A stretch of 64,000 nucleotides of DNA from Chitinimonas arctica. Its GTDB lineage: Bacteria; Pseudomonadota; Gammaproteobacteria; Burkholderiales; Chitinimonadaceae. A model generated the notes under the pieces. The model worked only from the letters and a program-made list of their open reading frames with translations, was not told the DNA's origin and made no database searches. The translations under genes were made by a program, and so were the position numbers. The stretch spans positions 5,022,001 through 5,086,000 of the forward strand of contig NZ_CP041730.1 of assembly GCF_007431345.1 (NCBI RefSeq), written 5' to 3'. Below are positions 8,970-18,391 of this stretch, one piece after another. Position 1 is the first letter of the stretch, and every line of letters begins with the position of its first letter.

Positions 8970-8985
8970 AGCAGGGGCCATGCCA
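8970..8985 (-). promoter_or_regulatory. Sigma-54-type -24/-12 promoter
   Basis: On the minus strand the sequence TGGCATGGCCCCTGCT matches the sigma-54 pattern TGGCAyrN4TTGCw closely. GG and GC are separated by exactly ten bases, and one mismatch lies in the -12 element. It would start a leader of roughly 165 nt carrying the ANTAR hairpins and terminator. The NtrC-type site upstream supports it. Confidence 0.7.
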
Positions 8986-9050
8986 GCGTGGAATAAGGGG
9001 ATAAAAGACCATGGCAGCAGGAGGGGCGGGGATGCACGACTTTATTTTGT

Positions 9051-9065
9051 GCACTGCAGCAGTGC
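9051..9065 (-). promoter_or_regulatory. NtrC-type binding site
   Basis: GCACTGCAGCAGTGC is a perfect palindrome with the GCAC-N7-GTGC core of NtrC sites, about 70 bp upstream of the -24 element. Further GTGCA half-sites lie nearby (9033-9054 region). It suggests nitrogen-limitation control of the operon through phosphorylated NtrC. Confidence 0.6.
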
Positions 9066-9105
9066 GCAACCGCCTGACCCTGCACCGAACTGAAGCGCCT
9101 GGCGG

Positions 9106-10251
9106 CTAAGCCTGTATGGGGAATTGGGCCGCATAGCCGGCCGGATCGCTGCCATCCCAGGCAATCCCGTCGATCAGGATGCTGCGGCGCAAAGGACTAG
9201 CCGGTATGGCAATGCCCAAGCTATCGGCGGCCTCGCGGTACAGCGCCAGCTGGTTCACCTTGGCCGCCACCGCCTGCATATCCACCGCTTCCGGCAGCAT
9301 GCCCCAGCGACGGTACTGGCTGAGAAACCAAAGTCCATCCGACAGATAGGGGAAATTCACTTCGCCCCCGCCATGAAAGCGCAGCGGCCGGGTCGCGGCG
9401 GACAGCGGCGTCCGGCCGTGATCGCCCAGCATGCGTGGTGCGATCACGGAACTGGGCAGATTGAGATAGGCCGGCTGAGCCAGTTCGACGGCGATACTGC
9501 GGCGTTGTTCGGGATCGTCCAGCCAGCGGCAGGCCGCCAGCAAGGTCGCGGTCAGGGCGCGCGCGGTATTGGGGTAGCGGCGGATAAAGTCGGCGCGGCA
9601 GGCCAGTACTTTCTCCGGATGGTCGGGCCAGATCTCGCCACTGCCCACCAGCGTACGGCCGCTGCCATCGGCCGCCACCACCGCATGCCAAGGCTCGCCC
9701 GCGCAAAAGCCATCCAATTCGGCGGCAGCCAGCGCAGCCGGCATCAGCGGCGGGGGCAGCGCCATGCTGCGCACGTCGCGCAAGGGATGCAGGCCCTGCG
9801 CGGCCAACCAGTAGTACAGCCACATGGCATGGGTCCCGGTCGGGAAGGTATGGGCGAAGTGCGCTGCCGCCGGCCGATCCGCCAGCGCGGCCTGCAAGGA
9901 GCCGCATCGCTGCACCTCGGCGGCCAGGCTATTCGACAGGCTGATGGCCTGGCCGTTCTGGTTCAAGTTCAGCAGGATGGCCATATCGGCTTGCGGGCCG
10001 CCCAACCCCAACTGTACGCCGTAGACCAGGCCGTATAAGGCCTGTGCGGCATGCAGCTCGCCGCTCAGCAGCTTGTCGCGGATGGCGGCCCAGGACGGTT
10101 GCCGGCGTAGGGTCAAATTGAGCCCGTAAGGCCGGCCCAGGTCCAGCCACTTGGCCGCCACCAGGGGCGCGCAATCGCTCAGCGGCATGAATCCAAGCTG
10201 CAGATGCGGCAGTTCCGGCGCATCGGAGCCGGCGATATGGGTATGGGACAT
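9106..10251 (-). CDS. nasS: NasS-like nitrate/nitrite-sensing protein
   Basis: A 381-residue member of the NrtA/CmpA nitrate-binding family. Family segments include LQLGFMPLSDCAPLVAAKW, HAAQALYGLVYGVQLGLGG, TFPTGTHAMWLYYWLAAQG and the GFCAGEPWHA loop. It has no signal peptide or lipobox, unlike transport-binding proteins, which fits the cytoplasmic sensor NasS that holds NasT inactive when nitrate is absent. A GGAG element precedes the ATG and only three bases separate it from nasT, so the two are co-transcribed. It ends about 40 bases before the NtrC-type site of the operon it controls. Confidence 0.88.
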   Translation of the reverse strand: MSHTHIAGSDAPELPHLQLGFMPLSDCAPLVAAKWLDLGRPYGLNLTLRRQPSWAAIRDKLLSGELHAAQALYGLVYGVQLGLGGPQADMAILLNLNQNGQAISLSNSLAAEVQRCGSLQAALADRPAAAHFAHTFPTGTHAMWLYYWLAAQGLHPLRDVRSMALPPPLMPAALAAAELDGFCAGEPWHAVVAADGSGRTLVGSGEIWPDHPEKVLACRADFIRRYPNTARALTATLLAACRWLDDPEQRRSIAVELAQPAYLNLPSSVIAPRMLGDHGRTPLSAATRPLRFHGGGEVNFPYLSDGLWFLSQYRRWGMLPEAVDMQAVAAKVNQLALYREAADSLGIAIPASPLRRSILIDGIAWDGSDPAGYAAQFPIQA

Positions 10252-10254
10252 AGG

Positions 10255-10839
10255 CTACTCCGCCTCGCCGAACAGATCGGCCAGGGCAATGATCTGGCGG
10301 GCCACCTGGCCCAGCCGGGCCCCCTGTTGCATGGCCTTGTTGCGCAAGGATTGGTAGGCCTGCTCCTCGCTCATCCCGCGTTTATCCATCAGCACGCCCT
10401 TGGCCCGGTCGATCAGCTTCCGCTCCGCCAGGCGTTGCTCCGCTTCGGCCAGCTTTCCCCGCAGCCTGGCCTCCTCGGCAAAGCGCGCCAGCGCCACATC
10501 GAGAATGGGCGCCAGGCGGGACGGCGCCAGGCCATCCACCACATAGGCGGTGACGCCGGCTGCAACGGCGGTGCGTATCAAGGCCTGGTCCGCGTCGGGC
10601 GTGAACATCACCACCGGGCGGGGGGCTGCGCTATTCATCACGGCAAGCTGTTCCAGCGTATCGCGCGAGGGAGATTCGGTATCGATGATGACTACATCGG
10701 GCCGGCCTTCCTCGACCGCTTTCAGCATAGCCCGGGGAGAGGCGACTGCCTGCAGCACCTGGTAGCCGTGTGCCTCCAGGCCCTGGCAGAGTTCGGCGAT
10801 CGGTTTGGCGGTGTCGTTGACCAGCAGTATGCGGAGCAT
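10255..10839 (-). CDS. nasT: NasT-like ANTAR antiterminator response regulator
   Basis: 194 residues. The N-terminal pseudo-receiver domain (RILLVNDTAKP ... VVIIDTES) resembles REC but has a changed acidic pocket. A helical linker follows, then a C-terminal ANTAR domain of about 55 residues (LIDRAKGVLMDKRGMSEEQA, YQSLRNKAMQQGARLG). ANTAR proteins bind paired hexaloop RNA hairpins and prevent termination. Such hairpins are present in the nitrate operon leader (8878-8920). It forms an operon with nasS directly downstream. Nitrate binding by NasS is expected to release this protein. Confidence 0.92.
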   Translation of the reverse strand: MLRILLVNDTAKPIAELCQGLEAHGYQVLQAVASPRAMLKAVEEGRPDVVIIDTESPSRDTLEQLAVMNSAAPRPVVMFTPDADQALIRTAVAAGVTAYVVDGLAPSRLAPILDVALARFAEEARLRGKLAEAEQRLAERKLIDRAKGVLMDKRGMSEEQAYQSLRNKAMQQGARLGQVARQIIALADLFGEAE

Positions 10840-11222
10840 GGCGGCTAAGGGAGGGGGATGCCCTTACCAAGCACGAAGCGGACCAGCGCAATCATGCTAA
10901 TCGACTAATAAATATATGAAACTAAATCTTTATATCGACCGCACTACCTGCTCTATTGCAAGCACACAATTACATGAAGAAGTGCCATGCGGGACAGACA
11001 CCGCGACGGCAACTTCACGACACGTGGATATGGCGCGGTGGAAAGTTGCGCGAAAACGGTGTCCACGACTGCTAGGGGGGAGGAATGCAATGACAGATCC
11101 CGGCGAATGGGCCCAGATCGAGAATCCGGATGCCATCGTGCTGACCACGCTGGACGGTAAGGTCGTGCAATGGAATGCGGGTGCGCAGGCGGTATTTGGC
11201 TACACAGCAGACGAGGCAACTA

Positions 11223-12402
11223 GTGTGGTGTACCTGAAATAGCATTAATTAATAACTTTGCCTGCACGAGCAATGGCCTCAAGGATTGAATCTGCGCTTT
11301 TGCGCCATACAAAGGGCTTCGGGTTGGTGTTGTGGATGTCCAAGTAGTGGCGGATTGACTGCTCTAGATCGGCGACGCTGCTGTGGGCACTACGCTTGAT
11401 CCACTTCTCACTGATTTGTGAGAAAAAACGCTCCACAAGGTTGAGCCAGGAGGCCGAAGTTGGCGTGAAGTGCAGATGGTAGCGTGGCCTGCTGGCGAAC
11501 CAGGCACGCACCTTCTCCGTCTTGTGCGTCCCGTAATTGTCCATGATCAGGTGGATATCCAGGTCTGCCGGTACGCTTGCGTCGATGGTATTGAGGAACT
11601 GCAGAAATTCGACGCTCCGGTGGCGACGTTTGAGTTGGCCAATGACCTTGCCAGTGGCCACATCCAGAGCTGCGAACAGCGAAGTCGTCCCGTGCCGCTT
11701 GTAATCGTGTGTCCGGGTTTCTGCTTTGCCGAACGTAAGCGGAAGTGAAGGCTGCGTTCTATCCAGTGCCTGAATCTGGCTCTTCTCATCCACGCAGAGC
11801 ACCAAGGCACGATCCGGCGGGGCGAGGTACAAGCCCACCACATCGCGGACCTTATCGACAAAATTCGGATCGGTGGAAAACTTGAACGTCTCCAGCCGAT
11901 GGGGCTTGAGCCCGAACGCGTGCCAAATGCGCTGCACTGTGGACGCCGACACGCCTGTTGCCTTGCTCATCGTGCGCACGCTCCAGTGCGTCGCGTCAGT
12001 AGGCTTACTGTTCCGGACACGATCAATCACCGCCTGAACGTGTTCGTCTAGCACCGTGCGAGGCCGCCCCGACCTCGGTGCATCGGTCAGCCCTGCCAGA
12101 CCATACGACTCGTACCGACGACGCCACCTTGAGACGGTCTGCGCAGTGGTATCCAGCCGCTTCGCGATCTCTTTGCCTCCTTCGCCGTCAGCACAACTGA
12201 GCACAATCTGAATTCGTAGCTTCTCATCGGCCGGCGCCTTGCGCAGCGCCAAACGTGCATTCAGCTCTCTGCGCTGCTCTTCGGATAGTTCCAGCTTCTT
12301 GATCGGGCGGCCCGTTCTGGTCATCGTCATAGTCTCCATGAGCTATTGAACTACGACAATTATACCAAATATTTAATTAATTCTACTTTTGAGACACCAC
12401 AC
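11223..12402 (-). mobile_element. IS630-family insertion sequence
   Basis: An 1180-bp element with short terminal inverted repeats (GTGTGGTGT at the left, ACACCACAC at the right), flanked on both sides by TA, the target of the IS630/Tc1 group. It contains one intact transposase gene on the minus strand. Removing the element and one TA rejoins the PAS kinase frame, so the borders are well defined. The intact transposase and clean target duplication suggest a recent insertion. Confidence 0.92.
11245..12339 (-). CDS. IS630-family transposase
   Basis: 364 residues and uninterrupted. The N-terminal winged/HTH part ([21 protein letters not shown]) binds DNA. The DDE catalytic core is visible: first Asp in [16 protein letters not shown], second Asp in [15 protein letters not shown], and Glu in [14 protein letters not shown]. 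It occupies nearly the whole element between the terminal repeats. Full length and complete catalytic residues suggest it could still be active. Confidence 0.95.
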   Translation of the reverse strand: METMTMTRTGRPIKKLELSEEQRRELNARLALRKAPADEKLRIQIVLSCADGEGGKEIAKRLDTTAQTVSRWRRRYESYGLAGLTDAPRSGRPRTVLDEHVQAVIDRVRNSKPTDATHWSVRTMSKATGVSASTVQRIWHAFGLKPHRLETFKFSTDPNFVDKVRDVVGLYLAPPDRALVLCVDEKSQIQALDRTQPSLPLTFGKAETRTHDYKRHGTTSLFAALDVATGKVIGQLKRRHRSVEFLQFLNTIDASVPADLDIHLIMDNYGTHKTEKVRAWFASRPRYHLHFTPTSASWLNLVERFFSQISEKWIKRSAHSSVADLEQSIRHYLDIHNTNPKPFVWRKSADSILEAIARAGKVIN

Positions 12403-13833
12403 TAGCAGAAGCTATGTGGAGTTGATCGCCCCCGCCGACCAGCAAGCTACTGAGCATGCCGAGTTGGCGCTAGCCGTGGAGCGTGGCGCTACCATTCGCG
12501 AAGCGTTGCGGCGGAGAAAGGATGGCTCACTGGTGTATGTGGCCGTGACCGCTAAAACCATCGCCAACAGGCAGGGTGAATTGGCATTTATCCTCTTCAG
12601 CGAGAAGGACATTACCGAGCTGAAGGTCCTACGGATGTCCAAGCTCATTGAGTCGCGCTTTGGCGAACTGCTCGAATCCACCCCCGATGGCATCATCATG
12701 GCGGGCGCCACCGGGCGGGTGATCATTGCAAACGGTCAGGCGGAGCGCATGTTTGGCTATGAAGCGGGAGAATTGCGCGGGAAGCCGATCGAAATATTGC
12801 TGCCTGACCGCTACCGCGCTGCCCACATAAATCATCGATCCGGCTATTTCGGCCAACCGAAGACTCGTTCCATGGGGGCGGGCCTGGCATTGTTTGGCCG
12901 CAGAAAGGATAGTCTGGAGTTCCCCGTTGAAATCAGTCTAAGCCCACTGAAGACGGAAGAGGGGACACTGGTCATAAGCGCGATACGGGATATCAGTGAA
13001 CGGCGCCACTTTGAACGTGTTTTGCAAGAGAAGAACATCGAGCTGGAAGCGGCAGCCGAAGCCAAGGATCATTTCCTGGCTAATATGTCGCACGAGTTGC
13101 GCACACCGCTTAATGCCATCATCGGCTTTACCGGCACCCTATTGATGCGCCTTGCTGGCCCCCTGACCGTTGATCAGGAAAAGCAACTGCAAACGGTTTC
13201 CGGTAGTGCCAAACACCTACTTTCACTGATCAACGATCTCCTGGACCTGGCCAAGATCGAGTCGGGCAAGGTCGAGTTGAGCTTTGTGCCTGTTGCCTGT
13301 GCGGAATTGATTGCAGAAGTGGCAGCCGTGCTACGTCCATTGGCCGAGAAGAAAGGCGTGCACTTCGTCACGGACGTTACCGACGAAACCTTGATAGTCC
13401 AGTCAGACCGGCGGGCTCTGAGTCAGATCGTCATCAATCTGGCCAACAATGCCATTAAATTTACCGACAGTGGCGGGCGAGTGACCGTCGTGCTGCGCCG
13501 CGCCCAACACAATGGCCAGCGCGCTACCGAAGTCAGCATCATCGATACGGGCTGCGGCATTCGGCCAGAGGATCTATCCAGCCTCTTTCAAGCATTCGCG
13601 CAGTTGGATTCATCCTCAACAAGACATCATGAGGGTACTGGCCTGGGCCTGCATCTGTCGCAGAAACTGGCTGCGCTCCTAGGGGGGCACATCAGCCTGC
13701 ATAGCGAATTCGGCAAGGGCAGCACCTTTGTGCTTGTACTTCTCGAGCAAATTTCGTGAGCGTCCATGCGGTACCGTGGTGGCTGCGGCGAACGATGCGC
13801 CTATGCACTTCACAGACCGCGAGGTAACACCTG

Positions 13834-14667
13834 ATGGCACGTGTACTCGTCATTGAAGACAACCCGGACAACCTGGAGTTGATGACCTATCTGCTCAAGG
13901 CGTTTGGCTACTCTGTATTGACCGCTGTGGATGGTGAAGCCGGCATCGCGCGGATTGCGCAAGAAAAGCCGGACCTGGTGGTGTGCGACATTCATCTTCC
14001 CAAGGCTGATGGCTACGAGGTCGCCCGACGCACCAAGGCCGACCCATCGCTGGCGGGCATCCCCATGGTGGCTGTCACCGCTTTGGCCATGGTTGGCGAT
14101 CGAGACCGCGTGTTGGCGGCCGGGTTTGATGGCTACCTGACCAAGCCCATTGATCCCCAAACATTCATTGGCGATTTGGAAGGGTATTTTTTGCAGCCGT
14201 GCGCGCAGGTGGCAACCGTGGCTTGGACGGAGAACGTTGTCGCTGAGCAGCTGCCACGCTGCGATGCCAAGGTGCTGCTGGTGGACGACCTTCCGGTGAA
14301 CCGCGAGCTACTACGAAGCATCCTGGAGCCATTGGGCTATCGGCTACGCATGGCTGCCGACGCCCACGAAGCTTACGCCCTGGCGTGCCAGGAAAAGCCG
14401 GACCTCATCCTCTCGGACCTTTTGATGCCGCGGCAGGATGGCCTTGCCTTCATTCGGCAAGTCAAGGGAGATCCTGGCCTGGCGGATGTGCCATTTGTCT
14501 TGCTGAGTTCGTCCGATTGGGGCGTCAAGGATCGCCATGCCGCGCTGGAGTTGGGGGCTGCCCGCTTTATCCAACGACCTATCGAACCGCGGCATTTGCT
14601 GGATGAAATTGCCGCTTGCCTCCAATCGGCCAAGGAATCAAAGCATGGCCACCATACTGATCGTTGA
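13834..14667 (+). CDS. Double-receiver response regulator
   Basis: 277 residues made of two CheY-like receiver domains and no output domain. REC1 (about 1-120) has ARVLVIEDNPDN, phospho-Asp in VVCDIHLPKADG, and the KPI lysine. REC2 (about 145-265) has KVLLVDDLPVN, phospho-Asp in LILSDLLMPRQDG, and RPI at the usual lysine position, so its conserved Lys appears replaced by Arg. It lies 74 bases after the interrupted kinase and overlaps the start of the next gene by 23 bases, so it probably passes phosphate within this cluster. Confidence 0.88.
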   Translation: MARVLVIEDNPDNLELMTYLLKAFGYSVLTAVDGEAGIARIAQEKPDLVVCDIHLPKADGYEVARRTKADPSLAGIPMVAVTALAMVGDRDRVLAAGFDGYLTKPIDPQTFIGDLEGYFLQPCAQVATVAWTENVVAEQLPRCDAKVLLVDDLPVNRELLRSILEPLGYRLRMAADAHEAYALACQEKPDLILSDLLMPRQDGLAFIRQVKGDPGLADVPFVLLSSSDWGVKDRHAALELGAARFIQRPIEPRHLLDEIAACLQSAKESKHGHHTDR

Positions 14668-17600
14668 CGACCGCGCCATCAATCGCCAGTTCCTCGGCAG
14701 CTTACTGGGCTATGGGGGGCATGTCATTGTGGAGGCGGCGGACGGCATCGAGGCGCTGGAGGTGGCTGACAAGCAGCCCCTCGACCTAGTGATTTCCGAT
14801 GTCCTGATGCCCAATATGGATGGCGTAGAGTTGGCGAAACAGCTGCATGCCCATCCTTTGTTATCGAACGTTCCCATCCTCTTCTATACCGCCACCTACC
14901 GTGTCAACGACGCTCGCGATCTTGCCTCGACCTGCGGCGTCGTTGGTGTGCTACCCAAGCCGTCGGAGCCGCAGGTCATCGTCGATACGGTCACCAAAAT
15001 CCTGAGAGGATCACGGCATGCCGGCACACGATCATTCCCGCACGCCGACCAGCCTGAAGAGGCAGGCCCTTTCGACCCGAACGCCGAGCAGCTCGCATCC
15101 GCCCTGCTAAGGACGGGCGACTTGCAGATGCACTTACGCCAGGCGTTGGAGCAGGGCTTGGTGCAAGTAGGTGAAGTACCGAAGGGTGGTGGCTGGTTGT
15201 CTGCATTCAACGATGTCCAAGACATAAGCCTTCGGCTGTCCGCACTCCTCGAAGTCGGCTTGGAGCTCAGTACGGAACACGAACCGCAAGATCTGATCAA
15301 GCTGTGTTGCCGTGCAGCGCAAGACATTCTCAGTGCGCGTTTTGCGGCGATCGGAATAATCGAGGACGACAAGCTTGTACTCAGTGCCACGCGGGGCTTG
15401 CCGGCGGAGGCAAGTGCCGAGATGCGCCACATGGATCCTTGCAGCGGCGTGCTCGGCGCCGCCCTATCGACTTCGAAGCTCTGCCGCGTATACGACTGGG
15501 ATGGCACCGTCGTCGAACTCGGCTTGCCCCCCGCGCATCCACCGATCACGCACATGCTGGTCGTACCGCTGTCTACGGCGAGTCGAACGCTTGGATGGAT
15601 CTACTTTGGCGATAAGCTCAATGGCGCACGTTTCAATGACTCCGACGAGCAACTTGCTACCACCTTGGCAGTACAGTTGACGCAAGCCTACAAAAATCTA
15701 TCGATGCTGGAACAAGTTCGATGGAATGCCGCTCAGTTGCAGGCGGAAGTTGACGTACGCAAGGCAGCCCTGGCCGCGCTTGCCCAAAGCGAGCAGCGAT
15801 TCAGGCAAATCGCGGAGAACTTGAAGGAAGTGCTGTTTCTGATCGATCCGGAGGAAGCGAATAATTTCTACGTCAGTCCTGCCTACGAGACAATCTGGCA
15901 GCAGTCCTGCCAGACCCTGCGCGAGCGCCCCCTCGCCTGGATGGACATCATCCATGAGGATGACCTCGAAGCAATCAAGCAAAGCAATGCCCGGCGCCAA
16001 ATCACTGGCTTGATAGACATTGAATATCGCATCGTGCGCCCGGACGGCAGCATGCGTTGGATAGCAACCCACGGGTTTCCGATTTTCGACGGGGCGGGCA
16101 AGCTCCACCGCATTGCGGGTATTGCCGAGGACATCAGCGAACGTAAGCAGTATGAGCAACGGATCATCCGTCTTAGCCGTATCCAGAGTGTCCTGTCCGG
16201 AATCAACGCTGCCATTATCCGCATTCATGATAGGCAGGCATTGTTTGAAGAATCGTGCCGCATTGCGGTCGAATACGGCGGCTTCCAGATGTCGTGGATA
16301 GGTACGATGGATCCGGTCTCTCGCCACATGATCCCGCATGCGTCCGCCGGTATGTCCGAAGAAATTTTCGACATGCTTTGCCAATTCACCCGCAGTAAAA
16401 CAATCGATAGCCTTACGCTATACAACCAGGCGCTACGCAGCGGCGAGGCAGTGCTGCTCAATCACCTTGCCGATGCCACGGATAATCCCGTTCATCAGGC
16501 GGCCTGGCTTGCTGGGTGCCGCTCGGTCGTCAAGTTACCGATCCGGCCTGGACGGGCCGACAGCGGCGTGCTGGCAATGCTGTCCACCGAGTCGGACTTT
16601 TATGATGTGGAGGAGCAGCGGCTGCTTAATGAGATGGCCGGCGATATCAGCTTTGGCCTGGAGTGCATCGAAAAAGAAGAGCGCCTGAGCTATCTGGCGT
16701 ACTTCGATCCCTTGACGGACCTTCCCCACAGCGCCTTGTTCCAAGACCGTCTGAATCAGATGCTGCAAGGCTTCAACCCAAACGATGGGCATGTTGCCGT
16801 AATCGTTTTCGACCTGGATCATTTTACCTACATCAACGACACGTTTGGTCGCCACGTTGGCGATGCAGTACTTAAACACGTCGCTGATTGCTTGAGCATC
16901 ATCCTGCCGGAATCGCAGCTGATTTCCCGCATCGGTGCCGACACCTTCGCCGTCGCCCTGAGCTGCCGCCAAGCGGGTGAGGAAGCGGGGCTATTGGCTA
17001 GAAGTCTTCTGCCTGCCCTGGCAACGCCCGTCTTACTGCTTGGTCAGGAGATCAATCTGACGGCCCACACGGGCATCGCACTCTATCCGGGAGATGGGGA
17101 TAGCGCCGCCGACCTGTTCAAAAATGCCGAAGCCGCGCTGATGCGTGCGCGCGAGTCGAGCGTAGAATATTTGTATTACCGCCCGGAAATCAACGCCAGC
17201 GTGGCCCGCTCGATGGTAATGGAGCGCGAACTACGCGCGGCCGTGACGCAGCAGCAGTTCCTTGTCTACTACCAGCCTAAGCTGGACCTCAATACTGGCC
17301 GCATCATTGCGGCGGAAGCCTTGGTGCGTTGGAGCCATCCCGAGCGGGGCTTGGTGTCGCCAGCCACCTTTATCCCCTTGGCGGAAGAAACTGGCCTGAT
17401 CGTGCAGATCGGCGAGTGGGTGTTACGTACGGTTTGCGCACAACAGGCCTTATGGCAGTCCTTGCATATCCCCATTGTGCCGGTGGCGGTCAATTTATCG
17501 GCATTGCAATGCCAACGTGGCGACATACAGGAAGTCATCAGGCAAACGCTGACTGAAAACAAATTAGAGGCAAAGTACCTGACACTGGAATTGACGGAGT

Positions 17601-18391
17601 CCGCGGTCATCCAAGACCCGACGGAAACCGTGCGGCTGATGACCGGTTTACGCAAACTGGGGCTCCATATTGCATTGGATGACTTTGGCACCGGCTATTC
17701 CTCGCTTGCTTATCTCAAACGCTTTCCATTCAGCCTGGTTAAGATTGACCACTCATTTATCGCGGATATCACCCGCAGTGCCGAGGATGCAGCCATTGCA
17801 CGGACCGTTATCGCGATGGCGCATCAACTTAATATGAAGGTGATCGCCGAGGGCGTGGAAACCTTGGCCCAGCTCAACTACTTACGCGACCATGGCTGTG
17901 ACGAAATACAAGGCTTTTATTTCAGTCCGCCGGTATCGGCCGCGGACTTCGAAACCATGTTGCGCGAAGGACGGCGCATGGAGCTGCCTTTGCCGTCTAC
18001 CCCGGACGAGCGAACCTTACTGCTGGTAGACGATGAAATAGCACTTCTGTCGTCTTTGCAACGTATGCTGCGGCATGACGGATACCGCATTCTGACCGCA
18101 CTGAGTGGTCCTGACGCACTCGAGCAACTTGCCCTGAACAAAGTACAGGTAATCGTCTCGGACCAGCGCATGCCCGATATGTCGGGCACGCAATTCCTCG
18201 AAATCGTGAAGGAGCTTTACCCGGATACGGTACGTATTATCTTGTCGGGTTACACGGACTTGCAGGTTGTCACCGATTCCGTCAATCGCGGTGCGGTATT
18301 CAAGTTCTTGACCAAGCCTTGGGATGACGATCTGCTGCGCGACCAAATACGCGATGCATTCAGGCGGCATCGTGCTGCCGTGAGCCACTAG
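14645..18391 (+). CDS. Multidomain REC-GAF-PAS-GAF-GGDEF-EAL-REC cyclic-di-GMP signalling protein
   Basis: 1248 residues. Approximate order: REC (1-120, Asp in VISDVLMPNMDG), GAF (195-355), PAS/PAC (380-500), GAF (515-665), GGDEF (680-840), EAL (855-1105), REC (1118-1240, Asp in VIVSDQRMPDMSG). The GGDEF signature reads RIGADTF, so the cyclase active site looks degenerate. The EAL domain keeps EALVRW, TLELTES, DDFGTGYSS and VIAEGVE, so phosphodiesterase activity is likely, possibly GTP-modulated by the GGDEF part. The C-terminal REC resembles those of RpfG-like regulators. The start ATG at 14645 follows AAGGA and overlaps the upstream regulator, indicating coupling. Predicted to be cytoplasmic, with no membrane segments seen. 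Confidence 0.88.
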   Translation: MATILIVDDRAINRQFLGSLLGYGGHVIVEAADGIEALEVADKQPLDLVISDVLMPNMDGVELAKQLHAHPLLSNVPILFYTATYRVNDARDLASTCGVVGVLPKPSEPQVIVDTVTKILRGSRHAGTRSFPHADQPEEAGPFDPNAEQLASALLRTGDLQMHLRQALEQGLVQVGEVPKGGGWLSAFNDVQDISLRLSALLEVGLELSTEHEPQDLIKLCCRAAQDILSARFAAIGIIEDDKLVLSATRGLPAEASAEMRHMDPCSGVLGAALSTSKLCRVYDWDGTVVELGLPPAHPPITHMLVVPLSTASRTLGWIYFGDKLNGARFNDSDEQLATTLAVQLTQAYKNLSMLEQVRWNAAQLQAEVDVRKAALAALAQSEQRFRQIAENLKEVLFLIDPEEANNFYVSPAYETIWQQSCQTLRERPLAWMDIIHEDDLEAIKQSNARRQITGLIDIEYRIVRPDGSMRWIATHGFPIFDGAGKLHRIAGIAEDISERKQYEQRIIRLSRIQSVLSGINAAIIRIHDRQALFEESCRIAVEYGGFQMSWIGTMDPVSRHMIPHASAGMSEEIFDMLCQFTRSKTIDSLTLYNQALRSGEAVLLNHLADATDNPVHQAAWLAGCRSVVKLPIRPGRADSGVLAMLSTESDFYDVEEQRLLNEMAGDISFGLECIEKEERLSYLAYFDPLTDLPHSALFQDRLNQMLQGFNPNDGHVAVIVFDLDHFTYINDTFGRHVGDAVLKHVADCLSIILPESQLISRIGADTFAVALSCRQAGEEAGLLARSLLPALATPVLLLGQEINLTAHTGIALYPGDGDSAADLFKNAEAALMRARESSVEYLYYRPEINASVARSMVMERELRAAVTQQQFLVYYQPKLDLNTGRIIAAEALVRWSHPERGLVSPATFIPLAEETGLIVQIGEWVLRTVCAQQALWQSLHIPIVPVAVNLSALQCQRGDIQEVIRQTLTENKLEAKYLTLELTESAVIQDPTETVRLMTGLRKLGLHIALDDFGTGYSSLAYLKRFPFSLVKIDHSFIADITRSAEDAAIARTVIAMAHQLNMKVIAEGVETLAQLNYLRDHGCDEIQGFYFSPPVSAADFETMLREGRRMELPLPSTPDERTLLLVDDEIALLSSLQRMLRHDGYRILTALSGPDALEQLALNKVQVIVSDQRMPDMSGTQFLEIVKELYPDTVRIILSGYTDLQVVTDSVNRGAVFKFLTKPWDDDLLRDQIRDAFRRHRAAVSH

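Larger units (their letters stand above)
11090..13759 (+). pseudogene. PAS sensor histidine kinase gene interrupted by IS630-family element
   Basis: The start ATG at 11090 has a strong Shine-Dalgarno (GGGAGG). The first 44 residues begin a PAS domain (NPDAIVLTTLDGKVVQWNAG, FGYTADEAT). The frame is broken by an insertion at 11223-12402 and resumes at SRSYVELIAPADQQ. Joining across one copy of the TA duplication restores the reading frame exactly. The rest holds a second PAS (ESTPDGIIMAGATGRVIIAN), a HisKA domain with phospho-acceptor His in NMSHELRTPLNAI, and a HATPase_c domain (N box NLANNAIKF, GTGLGLHLS). Translation might re-initiate downstream, for example at ATG 12634, giving a kinase lacking the first PAS. 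It precedes two response-regulator genes, so it probably was the kinase of that system. Confidence 0.85.
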
